64,000 nucleotides of DNA from Agapetus fuscipes (GCA_951799405.1 OX637338.1:8866001-8930000), one strand, 5' to 3'; numbered from the stretch's first letter, positions 1 to 11,000 are shown. A program made the numbers and translations. Notes: a model not told the origin generated them from the sequence alone.

Positions 1-790
1 AGAACTTAAAATTATTTATGGTTTGTTGAACTCTTATGAGGGTTATTTGATTAATTGAAATAAAATAAACAAACAAACAACAATTAAAATGAACTGCTAT
101 ATTTGGTTTCTATGAGCTTAAATTAAAAGTAATCATTTATGTTTTATCACAAATTAATCAAAAAAGAAAAAAGAAACATTTTTTTTCCAATAATAGCGTT
201 GATGTATCGCATTAACTTATTTGAAAAAATCTCTAAACTATTTGTAATATTTTTTTGATAAAAGCCGCATGACATTTTTAATTAATAAAATATTTGTCTT
301 GGCCGAATGAATCACCTTTTTTTCGTTTTTTTATTTTTGCAAATCCTCTTAGTAGCTAACTGGGAGTTTTTAATTCGCTAATTTTTGCTTGCTAATTTTG
401 GTTTCTTTATTTCTTTGGAAACACGTAGCTGGCCGTGAAGGTTGCCTACATTAATCAATCGTGAACAAGTCTTAGGCGAGTTGCTGTGACCAAATATCAA
501 GTAGATTTCAAACAAATTTTTACACACGGAATATTGCTGAATAAAAAGGTAAAGGCTTTTCAAAATAATTGAAATTAACAAAATTAGTGTTTATTAGTAG
601 AGGTCAAATTAATCATCACGAACCAAGATGTTGTAATTATATTTTTGTAGAAAATTTTCTGTGACAAAAAGCTTTCGTGTATTTTTTAACACAAAAAAAA
701 AACCACTGTTTTGGTTAAAGATGTAGAAATAATTGTGAAGTAAACATTTATTATTTATTTGAAGCACTGTTTTATTCTTATTATTTTATT
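1..790. other. AT-rich stretch, no feature seen
   Basis: Low-GC sequence with many A and T runs. The short open frames have no recognisable protein content, and I saw no repeat shared with the rest of the window. Confidence 0.5.
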
Positions 791-811
791 ATTATTGTTA
801 AGATGATATAT

Positions 812-848
812 TACAAACGTTTTTTGTCATCAGACCATCATCAGGTAT
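812..848 (-). other. hammerhead-like hairpin, probable Penelope-like remnant
   Basis: On the minus strand the perfect hammerhead core CTGATGA is followed by one T, a short hairpin (GGTC, loop, GAC) and then an A-rich run ending ACG. The layout matches the folds at 20.4, 21.5, 40.5, 44.7 and 63.7 kb. The expected GAAA after the helix is degraded to AAAA. The sequence downstream on the minus strand is A/T-rich, as in the other copies. Assignment to a Penelope-like element is inference from this shared layout. Confidence 0.3.
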
Positions 849-1202
849 CTAAAACATAAAAACAAAATATTAGTAATCTGTACAAGTGCAATATTTTTAA
901 GCAGGCTCTATTTAATTAAAATTTCGGGTTATTTATTGATTAAACACAATTTATTTTATCACTTTCGGTTCAAAGTTACTATTCTAAAGTACCTATCATT
1001 CGACGGCTGATTGATTTTTTAAGCTTTATTAAATTTCGTTCGTTAATTTATACTAGAAATAAAGATCATTCATGAAACAAGAAGAATCGCTATATACCAC
1101 ATTGCTAGACTTCATCAGAACATTAGATTAAAAATTTTAATAATCCGTCTATTTATTTCTAGATGATGATGATGATGGATGATTTCTTTCCTGTGGCGCC
1201 AT

Positions 1203-1721
1203 TTAATGGTCCAGGACCATCTCAAGGGCGCCATGGCTTCTCGAGAAAAGTAGTGTCTTCAGTTCCTTTCTGAAGGTGGTGGTAGGCTGGTTCGCGCGAA
1301 CACCGATGGGTAAATTGTTCCAGGCCACCGGCCCGGCCACCGCAAAGCTTCTGTCTGCAAAGTTTGATGTGTTTGCTCTATTGGGCACTATAACCTTGTT
1401 GACAGCAGTAAGGGCAGAGCGTAGTGGTCTTTTTGAAGTCCCATCGACAGAGCATAGCTCAGCGAGACATGGGGGTGCAGTGCCGTTCAGGGCCCTATGC
1501 ACAGTGAGACACAACTTAAATTCCACCCTCTCTCGGACCCTCAGCCAGTGCAGTTCTCTCAGCAGTGGCGAAATATGACAGCTCTTTCCCTGTCGAAAAA
1601 TTGTTCTGGCAGCAGCATTGAAAGCCATTTGCAGCCGATAGAGAGACTTATTGTTACACAAACACAGACAAACCAAACACCACGCCACTACTACACAATA
1701 TCCTGCATTTTCGTTAAACAA
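1203..1721 (-). pseudogene. 5'-truncated LINE ORF, CR1/L2-like C-terminal region
   Basis: The frame encodes the end of a non-LTR retrotransposon polymerase, not a host protein. From about residue 30 it has the familiar C-terminal pattern of CR1/L2-type ORF2 products: LQMAFNAAARTIF, then LRELHWLRVRERVEFKLCL, ALNGTAPPCLAEL, and near the end FADRSFAVAGPVAWNNLP followed by a FRKELKTLLF helix. The reverse transcriptase core and endonuclease are missing, so the copy is truncated at its 5' end near 1655 and the first residues are flanking DNA. The element's 3' end is a GATGAT-type repeat seen on the plus strand at 1162-1180. A near-identical shorter copy is at 38489-38748. It cannot move by itself. 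Confidence 0.75.
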
Positions 1722-1724
1722 TAA

Positions 1725-2530
1725 TAGTGAAAATAAAACAGTGATTAAAATCTGAAAAAAAAATGCTTTTCTTTATGGTTATTACTTATTTGTAAACTTA
1801 ATGAATTTTCACAACGTTGAAATATATTAAGTTTGCGTTCACACACTATTAAAATATATTAAGGCTTCGTTCAGTTGTCACCCTACTGATAAAGTTTAAT
1901 AAATCTGTTATAATAAATATCAAAAATACAGAATTATGAACATCACCGGGGAATGCTTTTGGCGATGGTAAGGTTCGCGGGGCGTCATTTATAACGTAAA
2001 GTTGCGATATGAGTTTGGATAACGGAATGACATGAATTAATACGTCCGCAGTCATCATTTTCTTATTCTTCCATTTTGGTGTAAACACGTTCCCACGTAG
2101 AGCTGTATGGGCGCCAGTCTAAATAATTAATTTATGAAATTGATTAATTACACTAAATTTGAAGATGCCTATGACTAAGCATTGGAGAAAATGATGTGAA
2201 AAAAATAGACATGCAAAAAATTGCATAAGCCAAAAAATTAGAAAAAACGAAAGTTACTTCATCAATGCTCAAAAAAAATATTTGGCTACATGACGTTACC
2301 CATGGTAGGCCCATAATTTTTTTTGTCTGTTATCAGAAAACTTTTTTATTTCACAACATTGTAAAACGTACATACCTACCTATGGAGTTGGCGTTTAGGC
2401 TTGAATGCAGTAGGTACCTACCTACGTAGCGTTTGGGCGTCAAAACTACTACTCTTTATTTTGTATCTGTTTTGCCTCTAGCTCGACCAAGTGACATAAT
2501 ATTTTTCCTCACGTTTTAAATGTGATGTGT
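1725..2530. other. no gene recognised
   Basis: AT-rich sequence with short chance frames. It has a TAGGTACCTACC-type motif cluster near 2370-2425. Nothing else is recognisable. Confidence 0.45.
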
Positions 2531-2533
2531 ACA

Positions 2534-2830
2534 TAATGGGGCATCCAGACGCTTGCGGCAAACGCCTTGCGGCGCGTAGTCTTAGAGCTAGACGTATGAA
2601 ACCTTACCTCGCAGAGACATTGTCAGGCTGGTAGTTTGCATCGAGTACATGAATTTTTCACAGATCCAAAACGCTCCAGGATAGGAAAAAGCAGATCTGT
2701 GAAAAAATCATGTAGGTACTCGATGCAAACTACCAGCATGACAATGTCTCTGCGAGGTAAGGTTTCATACGTCTAGCTCTAAGACTACGCGCCGCAAGGC
2801 GTTTGCCGCAAGCGTGTGGATGCCCCATTA
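2534..2830. mobile_element. foldback MITE with ~135-bp inverted arms
   Basis: Two long arms (2534-2666 and 2694-2830) are inverted copies of each other around a 27-base spacer. They are far more GC-rich than the flanks. The outer ends read TAATGGGGCATCC and GGATGCCCCATTA. The arms differ by a few substitutions and by a 4-bp gain in the right arm near 2713, where GTAC has become GTAGGTAC. No transposase is present. The family is unknown to me, and the target duplication cannot be fixed with certainty (TA is possible). Confidence 0.8.
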
Positions 2831-2924
2831 GAATATGGAAGGATAAGGTTTGGTTGACCTCCTGGATCATATGTAGATGTCTATTGTCTACAGTCAGGAA
2901 CGACTTAAAGATTCTTTATTACTA

Positions 2925-3012
2925 CATGGATGATTTATTTAGTGAGCGCTGTTTTTGTGTGAGCCACAACTCAAGAGCCCTCTGCGAGCTTGGTTGTTGC
3001 TACAAACTCACT
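2925..3012 (-). mobile_element. SINE family A, 3' fragment
   Basis: This is the 3' end of the family A repeat, with the GCTGTTTTTGTGTGAG motif and the inverted AGAGCCCTC segment. It lies just beyond the end of a fuller copy in the same orientation at 3068-3350. Confidence 0.7.
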
Positions 3013-3067
3013 ATTTTACCTAACTTAATCATGCAGCAGATCTCCAATTATCCGAAGAATAATAATA

Positions 3068-3350
3068 ATGTAAGGATGATTTATTTGGTGCATCACAACT
3101 TAAGAGCCCTTTGCAAGCTTGGTTGTCGCTATAGAAAGCGCCAATTCTCAAGAAATAACCATTTACTTTTAAAGCTGGATAAACCCTTGGCTACCGGTTT
3201 GTTTTTTTAAAGGTTAATGAATTTTTCAACCCAGCGAAGAGCATTTTTGAAAAAATAATTATTTTTTTGTGCTTCAACGGGAATCGAACTCACAATCTTG
3301 GGAATAAGAGTCCGTGGACTTACCCACTAGACTACAGACCGGTCGATTCA
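3068..3350 (-). mobile_element. SINE family A, nearly complete copy
   Basis: Read on the minus strand, the copy starts with a tRNA-like head. An A-box-like TAGTCTAGTGGG and a B-box-like GAGTTCGATTCCC are spaced as in a tRNA. Then come a conserved GCTGGGTTGAAAAATTC segment and the family body ending in the ATCATCC tail. It has no coding capacity. Such elements are transcribed by RNA polymerase III and moved by LINE enzymes (family knowledge). Confidence 0.75.
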
Positions 3351-3696
3351 GCAGTCCTCTTAAACTTGTAGGTATACGTGCTGATACTTTATCCATTAAA
3401 TTAATCTGTATCTATCACAATAACAAATCTATTACCATATATTATTTAATAAAATAATGAATTTCAATTGATTTGTTTGGATAAAAATTTCAAGACAAAT
3501 AAGCTCATAAAAATAATCAAAGATTTTTATCTCGGAATATTGTAGGTACACAGGTACAAACATTTTTCAACATACTCATAGGCATGGTTGATTGTTTAAG
3601 CCTCTACAAAAACCAGTTGTGTTTTTATATTACTTCAAATAATTACAATGTGTTATGACGTGATTATTTTAGTTTTTTTATGGTTTATTTGTGCTA

Positions 3697-4030
3697 ATAA
3701 TCTATAATCTAAGTTGCAAGGATATATTCATTCAAAGCTCTCAGATGTATGCCCACAAACAAACACGTGTAGTTCGCGCTTACAAATGCTGATTTTGTAC
3801 TTAAAAAAAAATCCAAACCTCAAATGAACATAAGCCCTGCAACTCTTGCCGACATTCCCTGAAACAGGGGTGACATTGGCAAAGTGAACCATTTTTTACA
3901 GTATGGGTGGTCACCCTCATACCAACCTATAAGTCAAGGAATACGAGTAAAAAAAAAAAATTAAAGTATAAAAAAAACAACAAAACCTTAAAAAGAAATC
4001 TATACAAAAAACGTCAAAAATTTCTTATGC
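3697..4030 (-). mobile_element. repeat family C, long copy
   Basis: Family C runs from a 5' end at right (CCTTGACTTATAGG on the minus strand), through TCACTTTGCCAATGTCA and CCCTGTTTCAGGGAA, to a TTAGATTATAG tail at left. The copy matches the one at 54643-54975, including about 80 bases upstream of the usual head. The unit is therefore longer than the common 250 bp. No pol III box is obvious. Confidence 0.75.
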
Positions 4031-4067
4031 AAAAAATGTAGCAAAGTAATAAACCAACATTACAAAT

Positions 4068-4142
4068 CAGCATTGCAGATTAGCCGCCACTTCTTCCTGT
4101 CTTTGCATACTTCTTTCATTTCATCCAGAGTCATAACATATT
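4068..4142 (-). pseudogene. LINE-1w C-terminal coding fragment
   Basis: The minus-strand translation gives LDEMKEVCKDRKKWR, matching the last residues of the reverse transcriptase ORF at 60627-62218 (LDEMKEVCKDRVKWR). It is a short relic and is not functional. Confidence 0.6.
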
Positions 4143-4485
4143 TAAGAATTCATGTTTAGATCAAGTTTCGTAGAAAGCAAAAAAACTTTTAGCTCTACAT
4201 TGATATTTTAATTTACCTACACATTCGTTGCTACAATCAGGTAGGTAGGTACACATGATGCAAAACAATAAAAATGTATGAAAGCTCCATACATAATACA
4301 ACGTCATCCCAAATGAATGAAAAAATAAAATACTAAAATATTTTTGATCAAATACAAAGCACGCAACGAGGGTTATCAACAGTCATATTAAATTGAAAAA
4401 GCTATCATCAATGAGCTTAGAAGCGGTGGTGTCCTATGTATTTTTTTTGTATGGTATTTTTATGTAGAGATAATAATCAAAATAA
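4143..4485. other. no feature recognised
   Basis: AT-rich sequence between a LINE fragment and a SINE. A GTAGGTAGGTAC motif lies near 4240. No credible coding frame. Confidence 0.4.
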
Positions 4486-4489
4486 TTGG

Positions 4490-4745
4490 ATGATTTTTGA
4501 GGTGTGAATCACACCTCAAGAGCCCTCAGCAAGCTTGATCGTCGCTGTAGAGAAGCTCTCAGGCAAGACCCAGTTGCTGTATGGACCTACGGTGACCGGT
4601 CTCTGGTAAATGTAAATTAATTATTCAACCTAGCGAAAAGCATAATTGAAAAACGATTTCTTTTTTCATACTCCGCCGGGATTCGGACCCACTGCCTTCC
4701 AATGACTAGTCCGAAGCGTTTACCATTAGACTACGGAGCTTTATT
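4490..4745 (-). mobile_element. SINE family A, complete copy
   Basis: The tRNA-like head (about 4672-4742, minus strand) carries TAGTCTAATGG as A box and GGTCCGAATCC as B box. CTCCG/CGGAG can pair at its ends, like an acceptor stem. The anticodon arm is too long for a working tRNA. The body follows with the paired GAGGTGTGA and TCACACCTC sequence near 4500-4520. Confidence 0.8.
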
Positions 4746-5635
4746 ATTCTAGATCAGATCTGTAATAATATTAATAATAAAATCTTTATTCTAGCCTAGT
4801 CACGCGGAGGATGCAATACGTGACCAACGAAATCTAAGTTTAAAGTTATTACAGAAGAAATAAAGTATTCAATTTAATAGCACGCATATGAGAAAAGAGA
4901 GTTAAAAAAAGAAGGAAAAACACGGAAAGAAAAAGACATGTGAGAAAATACAAAAAATAAAATATATATCATTTGGTAACTAGCTCCGACTAAATTAAAC
5001 TTTTGATTATTTCAGAACGAATTGGTCAAGGCAATAGTAAATAGCAGTGATCGTGACGTCATTTAAGATGGCTGGCGTGTGGATTATCGCAAAAGGGCGC
5101 GCTTGGCGGATAAGGATGAATTGGATGGAGATTTCCAATTTTCCTTCTGATACCTGCTCCTCATAAAGCCTTCACGTAAAAATAGGTCCCGTATTACGAG
5201 TATATCTGGATTCTTTATAGGTATCAAGCAAACATAATGTTATCGAATAATCAATGAGAAAGTCTAAAAAAGTATATGTACCTACCTATCTATGTATAGA
5301 AAAATCTATATTTTTTTTTATCTTACTTAAAAATATGTGAATAAGTCAATGATACTCTAATAAGAGTTTTAGGATTATAGGTGGTCAGCTTCATATTCAT
5401 CCAGTACCTACTAAACTATTTCAAACTAGTAATATAATAATTGTCAAAATAATATTATACCAACCTCTACAAACCTTTAGCAATTAGGATCAACAAAATA
5501 ACTGAAATAGTTTAACTGTGGTGCAGCAGGAAAAACTATAATAATTTCCTATTTAATAAGATGACGCGATATTGAAAGACTTATCGTAATATTTCAAAAA
5601 TAAGATTACCTTCTAGTTTAAAGAATAGGATGCTA
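4746..5635. other. no gene recognised
   Basis: Mostly AT-rich. A short more GC-rich patch at 5040-5160 includes a TGACGTCA palindrome (cyclic-AMP-response-element-like) at about 5054. I see no coding frame or shared repeat. Confidence 0.4.
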
Positions 5636-5768
5636 CAAGCGGCAGGAATTGCAAGGTTTATGTTCATGTGAGATTTTTGTTGTTGTTAATGCACTTACAT
5701 GTGTCTGTCTGTGGACGTGCATTGAGTATAAGCCTTTAATGTCAATATATCTTTGCAATTTAGATTAT
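5636..5768 (+). mobile_element. repeat family C, 5'-truncated copy
   Basis: Only the 3' half is present, from the GGCAGGAATTGCAAGG segment to the TTTAGATTATTGG tail. Loss of the head with retention of the tail is typical of retroposed copies. Confidence 0.65.
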
Positions 5769-7050
5769 TGGTTGCCCTCTTGTTTGTCGGATAATATCGT
5801 CTTTTGATTTCAACAATATTCAATGCCCGGTAAAATTTACGGGCTATATTTTTTTTTTGTGACTGACCTTCATATCCGAAAAGATAAATGCCACATCAGT
5901 TAAGTCATCATAAAAAATGTCAAAATACCCGGGGAATCGTTAAAGTGACCATTTTTATTAAAACATAAAACTGGAATGAGCTCCAAAACTTAAGAATATA
6001 TTAAATATACTTGATGCTGTATGTGAAACAAATAAACAAGTTTGGGCGGTCGTAAATCATAAGTGTTTTTGATCTACGCAGATAATATTATACAACTTCT
6101 TAACTCACAAGGCAAACACATCGTCCCCCCAGAGCTTGGGTGGCTTATCTACCATTTGATTCAAAGATGGCTTTGACATGCAATTGTCTCTAGAATCACA
6201 TTCCACACAGTCTGAGCCAAGAAAAAAACGCTAAACGCGATAGTGTGATAGTTGCTTTTAATATTTTTAAAATCAATTTCTAGCATTCATAAGACACATT
6301 ATTCCAGTCATTGATAATTATTTTCATTTAAATAGGCATTGTGAACGAAAATGGTCCTTAGAAAGAATGTAAAACAAAGATCTTGACTGTGTCATTTAGT
6401 TGTTTACAAAAAAACTTGCATGAAACTAAAAAACATTTCCAGAATGTTGCCAGCATTGATATTCATTTCTGCGCGAACATTGTGCGCACGCGTTATAAAT
6501 CGTTTGATCGGTTATTTTGTCATTTTTAAACGTAAAATACATTATTTTAATACACTATGGCATGTGTAATTATTGGATGTCGAAAAACATAATGGAAAAA
6601 GCAAGAAAATACAGGATTTCACATGTAAGAACATGATTTTTAAATTGTTGTTTTTGATAGGACTGGGGACAACTGCGCCTCAAAGTATGTATCAATACCG
6701 TAAGCTAGTTTCTACTCATCTATATTAAAACTCAATTGTTCTAGTACTCATGCAAACACTGTTCATGTAAAATTACCTCTATTGGAGATAAGACAAACTA
6801 GCACTAAGGTGACAAACACATAAAATCGTTATTCTTTTATGTTTTTATTTTTCACATTGATTAATATCTACACCTACTTCATTTTCGTGATCGCTGATCA
6901 GTATCAAGAGACATCTTTGAAGAAAACTTTGTGAAGAGATAAAACAGCAAGGATCTAGCTTTTATGTTTTTTGGAACTTTCAATGTAACGTCTCATTTTT
7001 ATTGCCCCCCTGAAATAATGAAATGCAACTTCTTACGGGACTTCATGTCT
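5769..7050. other. no gene recognised
   Basis: AT-rich intergenic-type sequence. I see no repeat shared elsewhere in the window and no frame with recognisable protein content. Confidence 0.4.
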
Positions 7051-7051
7051 T

Positions 7052-7300
7052 TAATATATAATCTATCATCTAAGTTACAAACATATATTGGCATTAATGG
7101 TTCACATTTAATGCATGCCTTCAAGCAGGCACGTGTAAATTCGCGCTTACACAAGCTGCATGTATACATACAAAAATAATCAAACTTCAAATGAACATAA
7201 ACTTTGCAAATCCTTACACCTTTCCCTGAAACCGAGGGAGCTTCAGCAAAGTGAGCCATTTTCTACAGCATGGATGGTCAGCCGCATACCAACGAGTGAA
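7052..7300 (-). mobile_element. repeat family C copy
   Basis: Family C in minus orientation. The decayed tail AATCTATCATCTAAG is at left, and the conserved CCTGAAAC and GTGAGCCATT segments and the CATACCAAC head are at right. It overlaps unrelated short open frames. Confidence 0.7.
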
Positions 7301-7324
7301 ATTTGTTTATTTTTACAATTAAGG

Positions 7325-7455
7325 ACGCTAAATATTTCAATTGAAGTGGTCATAATAGCACTAAAACGGAAAATCATTTATGACATCATTGGTGGGGAGG
7401 TGGGAGTCTGGCTTTTAACGCAAGCGTTCTACTAACTGAGCTATCGACCGGGTTG
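7325..7455 (-). mobile_element. SINE family B, 5' part
   Basis: On the minus strand a tRNA-like head begins CCCGGTCGATAGCTCAGTTA (A-box-like) and is followed by AGAACGCTTGCGTT. A short piece of the family body follows. The 3' part seen at 16055 and 29632 is missing. Confidence 0.65.
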
Positions 7456-9040
7456 AGAAACGATTAACCAACAAACTATTTTTACACTTTTTTAGATTTT
7501 TTATACATTTTGGTAAGCAGCATCAAAAGCAACGTATTGAAAATGATTATCTCACGGTAGTCTTTATTTTATGAGGAGAAATAAAAAGTTACTGATTTAT
7601 TATTGCCTAAATACACACTCTTATCAAATATCACTTTTTAGTACTACGGACCTTTTTATAACCAATAAAGAAAATTTATTCAGAATTCATATTGAGGCAA
7701 GAATAAATAATAATAAAAATATGAGCACCCGGTAGGTAATTAATTAGTTTTATACCTTTGTTTACCATTAAAATACCTTTGCTAAGTTTTTTAAGCATTG
7801 AAATTTAGGTAGTTTTAATATTACGATGTATTCAGTTTATTGTTTTTTAATTGACTCTTTTGCAACAAAAAAATTATGAGTATGTTGTCCTTGTGAGATA
7901 TTAGGTATTTCATAAATTTAAATATTTTATTATCAACATGTGTCCACACTAATTATGAAATTGGAACCTATTACAGGTTTGTGTTTTGTGGAATAAAGTT
8001 TATTTTTGTTTTTATTGACAATGCTTCACTGTAGAAGTTTTCGAGTTTCGATCGAGTTTCTGTCCTATCTTGATGTAACTGAAAAATTAATTGAAGAAAA
8101 TATCTGAAATGAATCTGAGAGTATAAAAAATGATGCAATTTTAAAAAAGCTCGCATGTACCTTGAATAATTATATGCACACATCATCATAAATTACAAAG
8201 ATTGACAAAGCTTCTCTTAAAAATATCCGAGCATCCCAAATAGGCACATGTACCTTTAAAATGGGCAACATGTGTAAAAATGTAGATGAATTACATATTT
8301 TTTTCAATACGGAGTTTTATTTTTAAAAAATGAGTATTTTTTTCACCTCGAGTACCTAGTCGCAACTTGCTTACGTCATTCCACTTGCGTCCTTTTAAAA
8401 TTTTTGTAAGAAAGTCGAAAGTACCGCTCGAGGTTAAATAAAAACTCGTTTTTTAAAAAATAAAACTGTGTTTTTAAAAAAATTAAAATTCCCATAAAAA
8501 AAAAAATTATGTGTGAATACAAAAAAAAATAACAATGCAGAGCTGAGTGATTACACATTTATATGACTTCTAGAAATTAGTATTTTTAAATAGGTAACGC
8601 AAAAAAATACGTGATGATGTGTATTTGCCTCTTCTTAGTGCACGTGCCTGATTGACAAAATATTTTAATCACAGCAGCACTAACATCTCATTGAAGAAGA
8701 CTATCGCATGTATAGGTGGAACGTATAGAAACTCATAATCCGGTGGACCATGGAAAACCCTATAGTATCAATAAGTTTTTCAATTGACCAATTAATTATC
8801 TGCGTTTGATTTTTTTTCGTTTCAACTACAAACTGTCGTTTGCTTAAAGTTAAGCAGTTTGTAATTAAATGCAATTATTTATTTCGCTACCGAGTTGCAA
8901 GTTATAAACGCAAATACGTGACACAGCGCAAAACACTTTTTGCAGGGAGCGATATCAGCGCACACTATGTCGAGGCAGCGCTGTGAACAAGTGGTAATTA
9001 GAAGGGATGGAAATTCGCGGTCATGACTCTCAATTTAAGC
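7456..9040. other. no gene recognised
   Basis: Very AT-rich. A pair of inverted CCTCGAG motifs lies near 8346 and 8427. No shared repeat or coding signal. Confidence 0.4.
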
Positions 9041-9045
9041 GCTGT

Positions 9046-9128
9046 GCCCCACAGTATAAGTCATTACGTTTCAACTAAACCATAGCGTTTACCAAAAGTG
9101 TCTATAAAATAAAACGGTCTCTAGATGC
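9046..9128. mobile_element. MITE family P, single arm
   Basis: One arm of the palindromic P family is present: GCCCCACAGTATAAG at the outer end, then AACTAAACCATAGCGTTTAC and a stretch resembling CAAAAGTGTCTATAAA. The second arm is missing, so this is a broken copy. Confidence 0.5.
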
Positions 9129-9327
9129 GCTGGCTTAGTTGCCGAACACTCTTGGTGAAACGTTTTGGATTGAGTTTAAAAGTGAATCTTTGTGCATGGG
9201 GCACTGGAAGTCTGCAGGATTCTGCAGCAGTACCAGGGTCCCATATCGTCCTGTAATCGGACATGTTGACTGCTGTAGAATTGCAAATAAAGCATCGCAG
9301 CGGGACAAATGGCCGTGGCGGCGCACG

Positions 9328-9402
9328 CCTGGGCTATGTGGGCCGTAGGGGCGTTATGTGCCGTAGGGGCTTTGAATACTTTTAGGGCCGTAGGGGCCAT
9401 AT
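9328..9402. repeat. degenerate GGGCCGTAGGGGC repeat
   Basis: The unit GGGCCGTAGGGGC recurs three to four times with irregular spacers. The same motif returns at 9785-9880. The short frames across it owe their Ala/Val/Gly content to this repetition. Confidence 0.6.
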
Positions 9403-9604
9403 GTAAGGAAACTTGTAAGAGAATAGGAGTTCTCAGGGAGCTTGAGGCTGAAAGAGTCACGAAAGCCGTGGTGGAAGCGATGAAGAGAGAAATGTGAGTC
9501 AGACCGTCCTGTATGAAAATCCTGTGAATCCAGTGGCAAATTACATATTATTTTTGGTGTTCAATAGGTGTATCATGGAGTTTATCTTTGTTATATGATG
9601 GATT

Positions 9605-9712
9605 CCTATAAATGCAAACAAAAATCATTTTTTACACCCTCAGTGGAGGTCGAACCCTTGCCACTAGGGTATACATGCGTTCTACAAGCTGAGTCGTTAA
9701 CGTATGCTATGG
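9605..9712 (-). mobile_element. SINE family B, decayed head
   Basis: A minus-strand tRNA-like head survives: a B-box-like GGTTCGACCTCC, preceded by the AGAACGC segment and an A-box relic near 9700. AAATCATTTTTTACACC at the start of the body matches the family. Confidence 0.5.
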
Positions 9713-9784
9713 ACAAACTTTTAATTTGAGTAATTTAGTTGACTTAAAAACATTTTCTTAGTGTATTGGGACTTATAGAAGAAG

Positions 9785-9882
9785 GGGAGCATTCAGGGGC
9801 CATAAGGGCCGTAGCGACCATGAAGGCTGTAGGGGCCATAAAGGGCGTGGAGGGGCCATGGGTGTAGCGGAGAGGTCGGGGG
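9785..9882. repeat. second GGGGCCATAAGGGC repeat patch
   Basis: The related units GGGGCCATAAGGGCC and GGGGCCATAAAGGGC, with variants, repeat over about 100 bases. It is G-rich on the plus strand, unlike its surroundings, and related to 9328-9402. Confidence 0.6.
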
Positions 9883-10320
9883 CTATGAGTGCTTCTGCCC
9901 TGAGACTGCTTTCAATTAATTACAGTTTGGTACGCTAGTGTCGCAGCGATTGGGGCATGGAGATTGTCGCGGAGGCTGTCTCAAAAACAGGGATGCTCCT
10001 TACAATATTTAACATTTTTCGAGCTTCATTAATGACCATCTTGTCAATGAATAAATCGCCAAGACATTATACATGTTGTATGTTCTATTTTCACAAAGGT
10101 ACCAAAAGTAAGAGCCATCAACTTTTATTGGTTCTAACATTTGTTTACAATTTTAAACATTTGGACAACTTTAAAGTCATCGATTCTTTGCGATACTTAA
10201 ATTTTGGTCATTTAAAATAAGAAGTCTGTTGGTAATATTTTGACGTCAATTTATATTATTGTACCTATTAACACAGATATTTCTTATAGTTTGATTCTAT
10301 CTAGGTTGCCCTAACATATA
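9883..10320. other. no feature recognised
   Basis: AT-rich. The open frame at 9957-10220 shows no recognisable protein content. Confidence 0.4.
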
Positions 10321-10372
10321 TCATAATATTGTTTATTTCATTTTAATGTATGTACTTTGACGATGTTCACAG

Positions 10373-10918
10373 ATGCCAGGCACAAGGATTCTCAATAGAA
10401 CAGTGACCGACAACCCGAGAGGAAGAAGAAGAGTGAGAAGGCCCGCATTGAGATGGAGGGATGCGGCTCAGCTTTTAGAAGTTGTGAACTGGACAGCGGC
10501 GTCGGATGACAGGCGAAGATGGAGACAGAGGTTGAAAGAAGCCAAGGCTTCTTTAACTGACCATGTCACTCCTCTATTGCAGAATCTTCACTGGCTGCGT
10601 GTCCCGGAGAGAGTGGAATACAAAATGTGCCTGTTGGTATTTAAAGCACTCAGAGGAACGGCCCCTTCTTACTTAGCCGAATTATGTAAGCTTGACGAGA
10701 TTTTTGATAAGCGGTGCACTCTTCGCTCGGCGCAGAGTGATGCTATCAACAAGCTGAAAATGCCATCTCGACGGAGCAGAACGGGCTTTGGGGATAGGGC
10801 GTTCAGTTCGGCGGGACCGTTGTGCTGGAACCGGCTGCCTTTGAAGCTGAGGACGGAAACCAGCGAGGAGCGCTTCAGGAAGGAGCTGAAGACCACCATC
10901 TTCACAAGAAGAGAGTGA
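10373..10918 (+). pseudogene. chimeric ORF: one LINE C-terminus fused to a second
   Basis: This 181-codon frame joins two unrelated retrotransposon ends. Residues 1 to about 59 resemble the tail of RTE-type polymerases: a basic GRRRVRRPALRWRD stretch, then NWTAASDDRRRWRQRLKEAK. From about residue 60 it is the CR1/L2-like C-terminus seen at 1203-1721 (LHWLRVPERVEYKMCLLVFK, APSYLAEL, FGDRAFSSAGPLCWNRLP, FRKELKTTIF). The switch falls at the 5' edge of the CR1-like insertion at 10551-11000, so the fusion results from nested insertion. Whether the frame is expressed is unknown. It has no complete enzymatic domain. Confidence 0.75.
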
Positions 10919-11000
10919 GCGGTGGGCGCCCTTGGGGTGGCTGGAGCCACTAAATGGCGCCCAAAAGAAGAATAAGTCATCCAAATATATATATATATAT
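10551..11000 (+). mobile_element. CR1-like LINE, 5'-truncated, nested insertion
   Basis: About 450 bp: the CR1-like coding end, a stop at 10916-10918, a short 3' UTR including ATGGCGCCC, and an (AT)n tail. The 7-bp sequence AAGGCTT is found just before (10544-10550) and just after (11001-11007), as expected for a target-site duplication. The interrupted host LINE seems to resume after 11007. Confidence 0.7.

Noticed and set aside
2803..3210. 135-codon coding region
   Set aside because: It spans the foldback end and two family A SINE copies, so the frame is assembled from repeat DNA.
4672..4742. tRNA gene on the minus strand
   Set aside because: Acceptor-like ends pair, but the anticodon stem-loop is too long and the body of family A follows.
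5050..5060. Promoter with a CRE site
   Set aside because: A single TGACGTCA-like palindrome without a nearby gene or other promoter signals is expected by chance.
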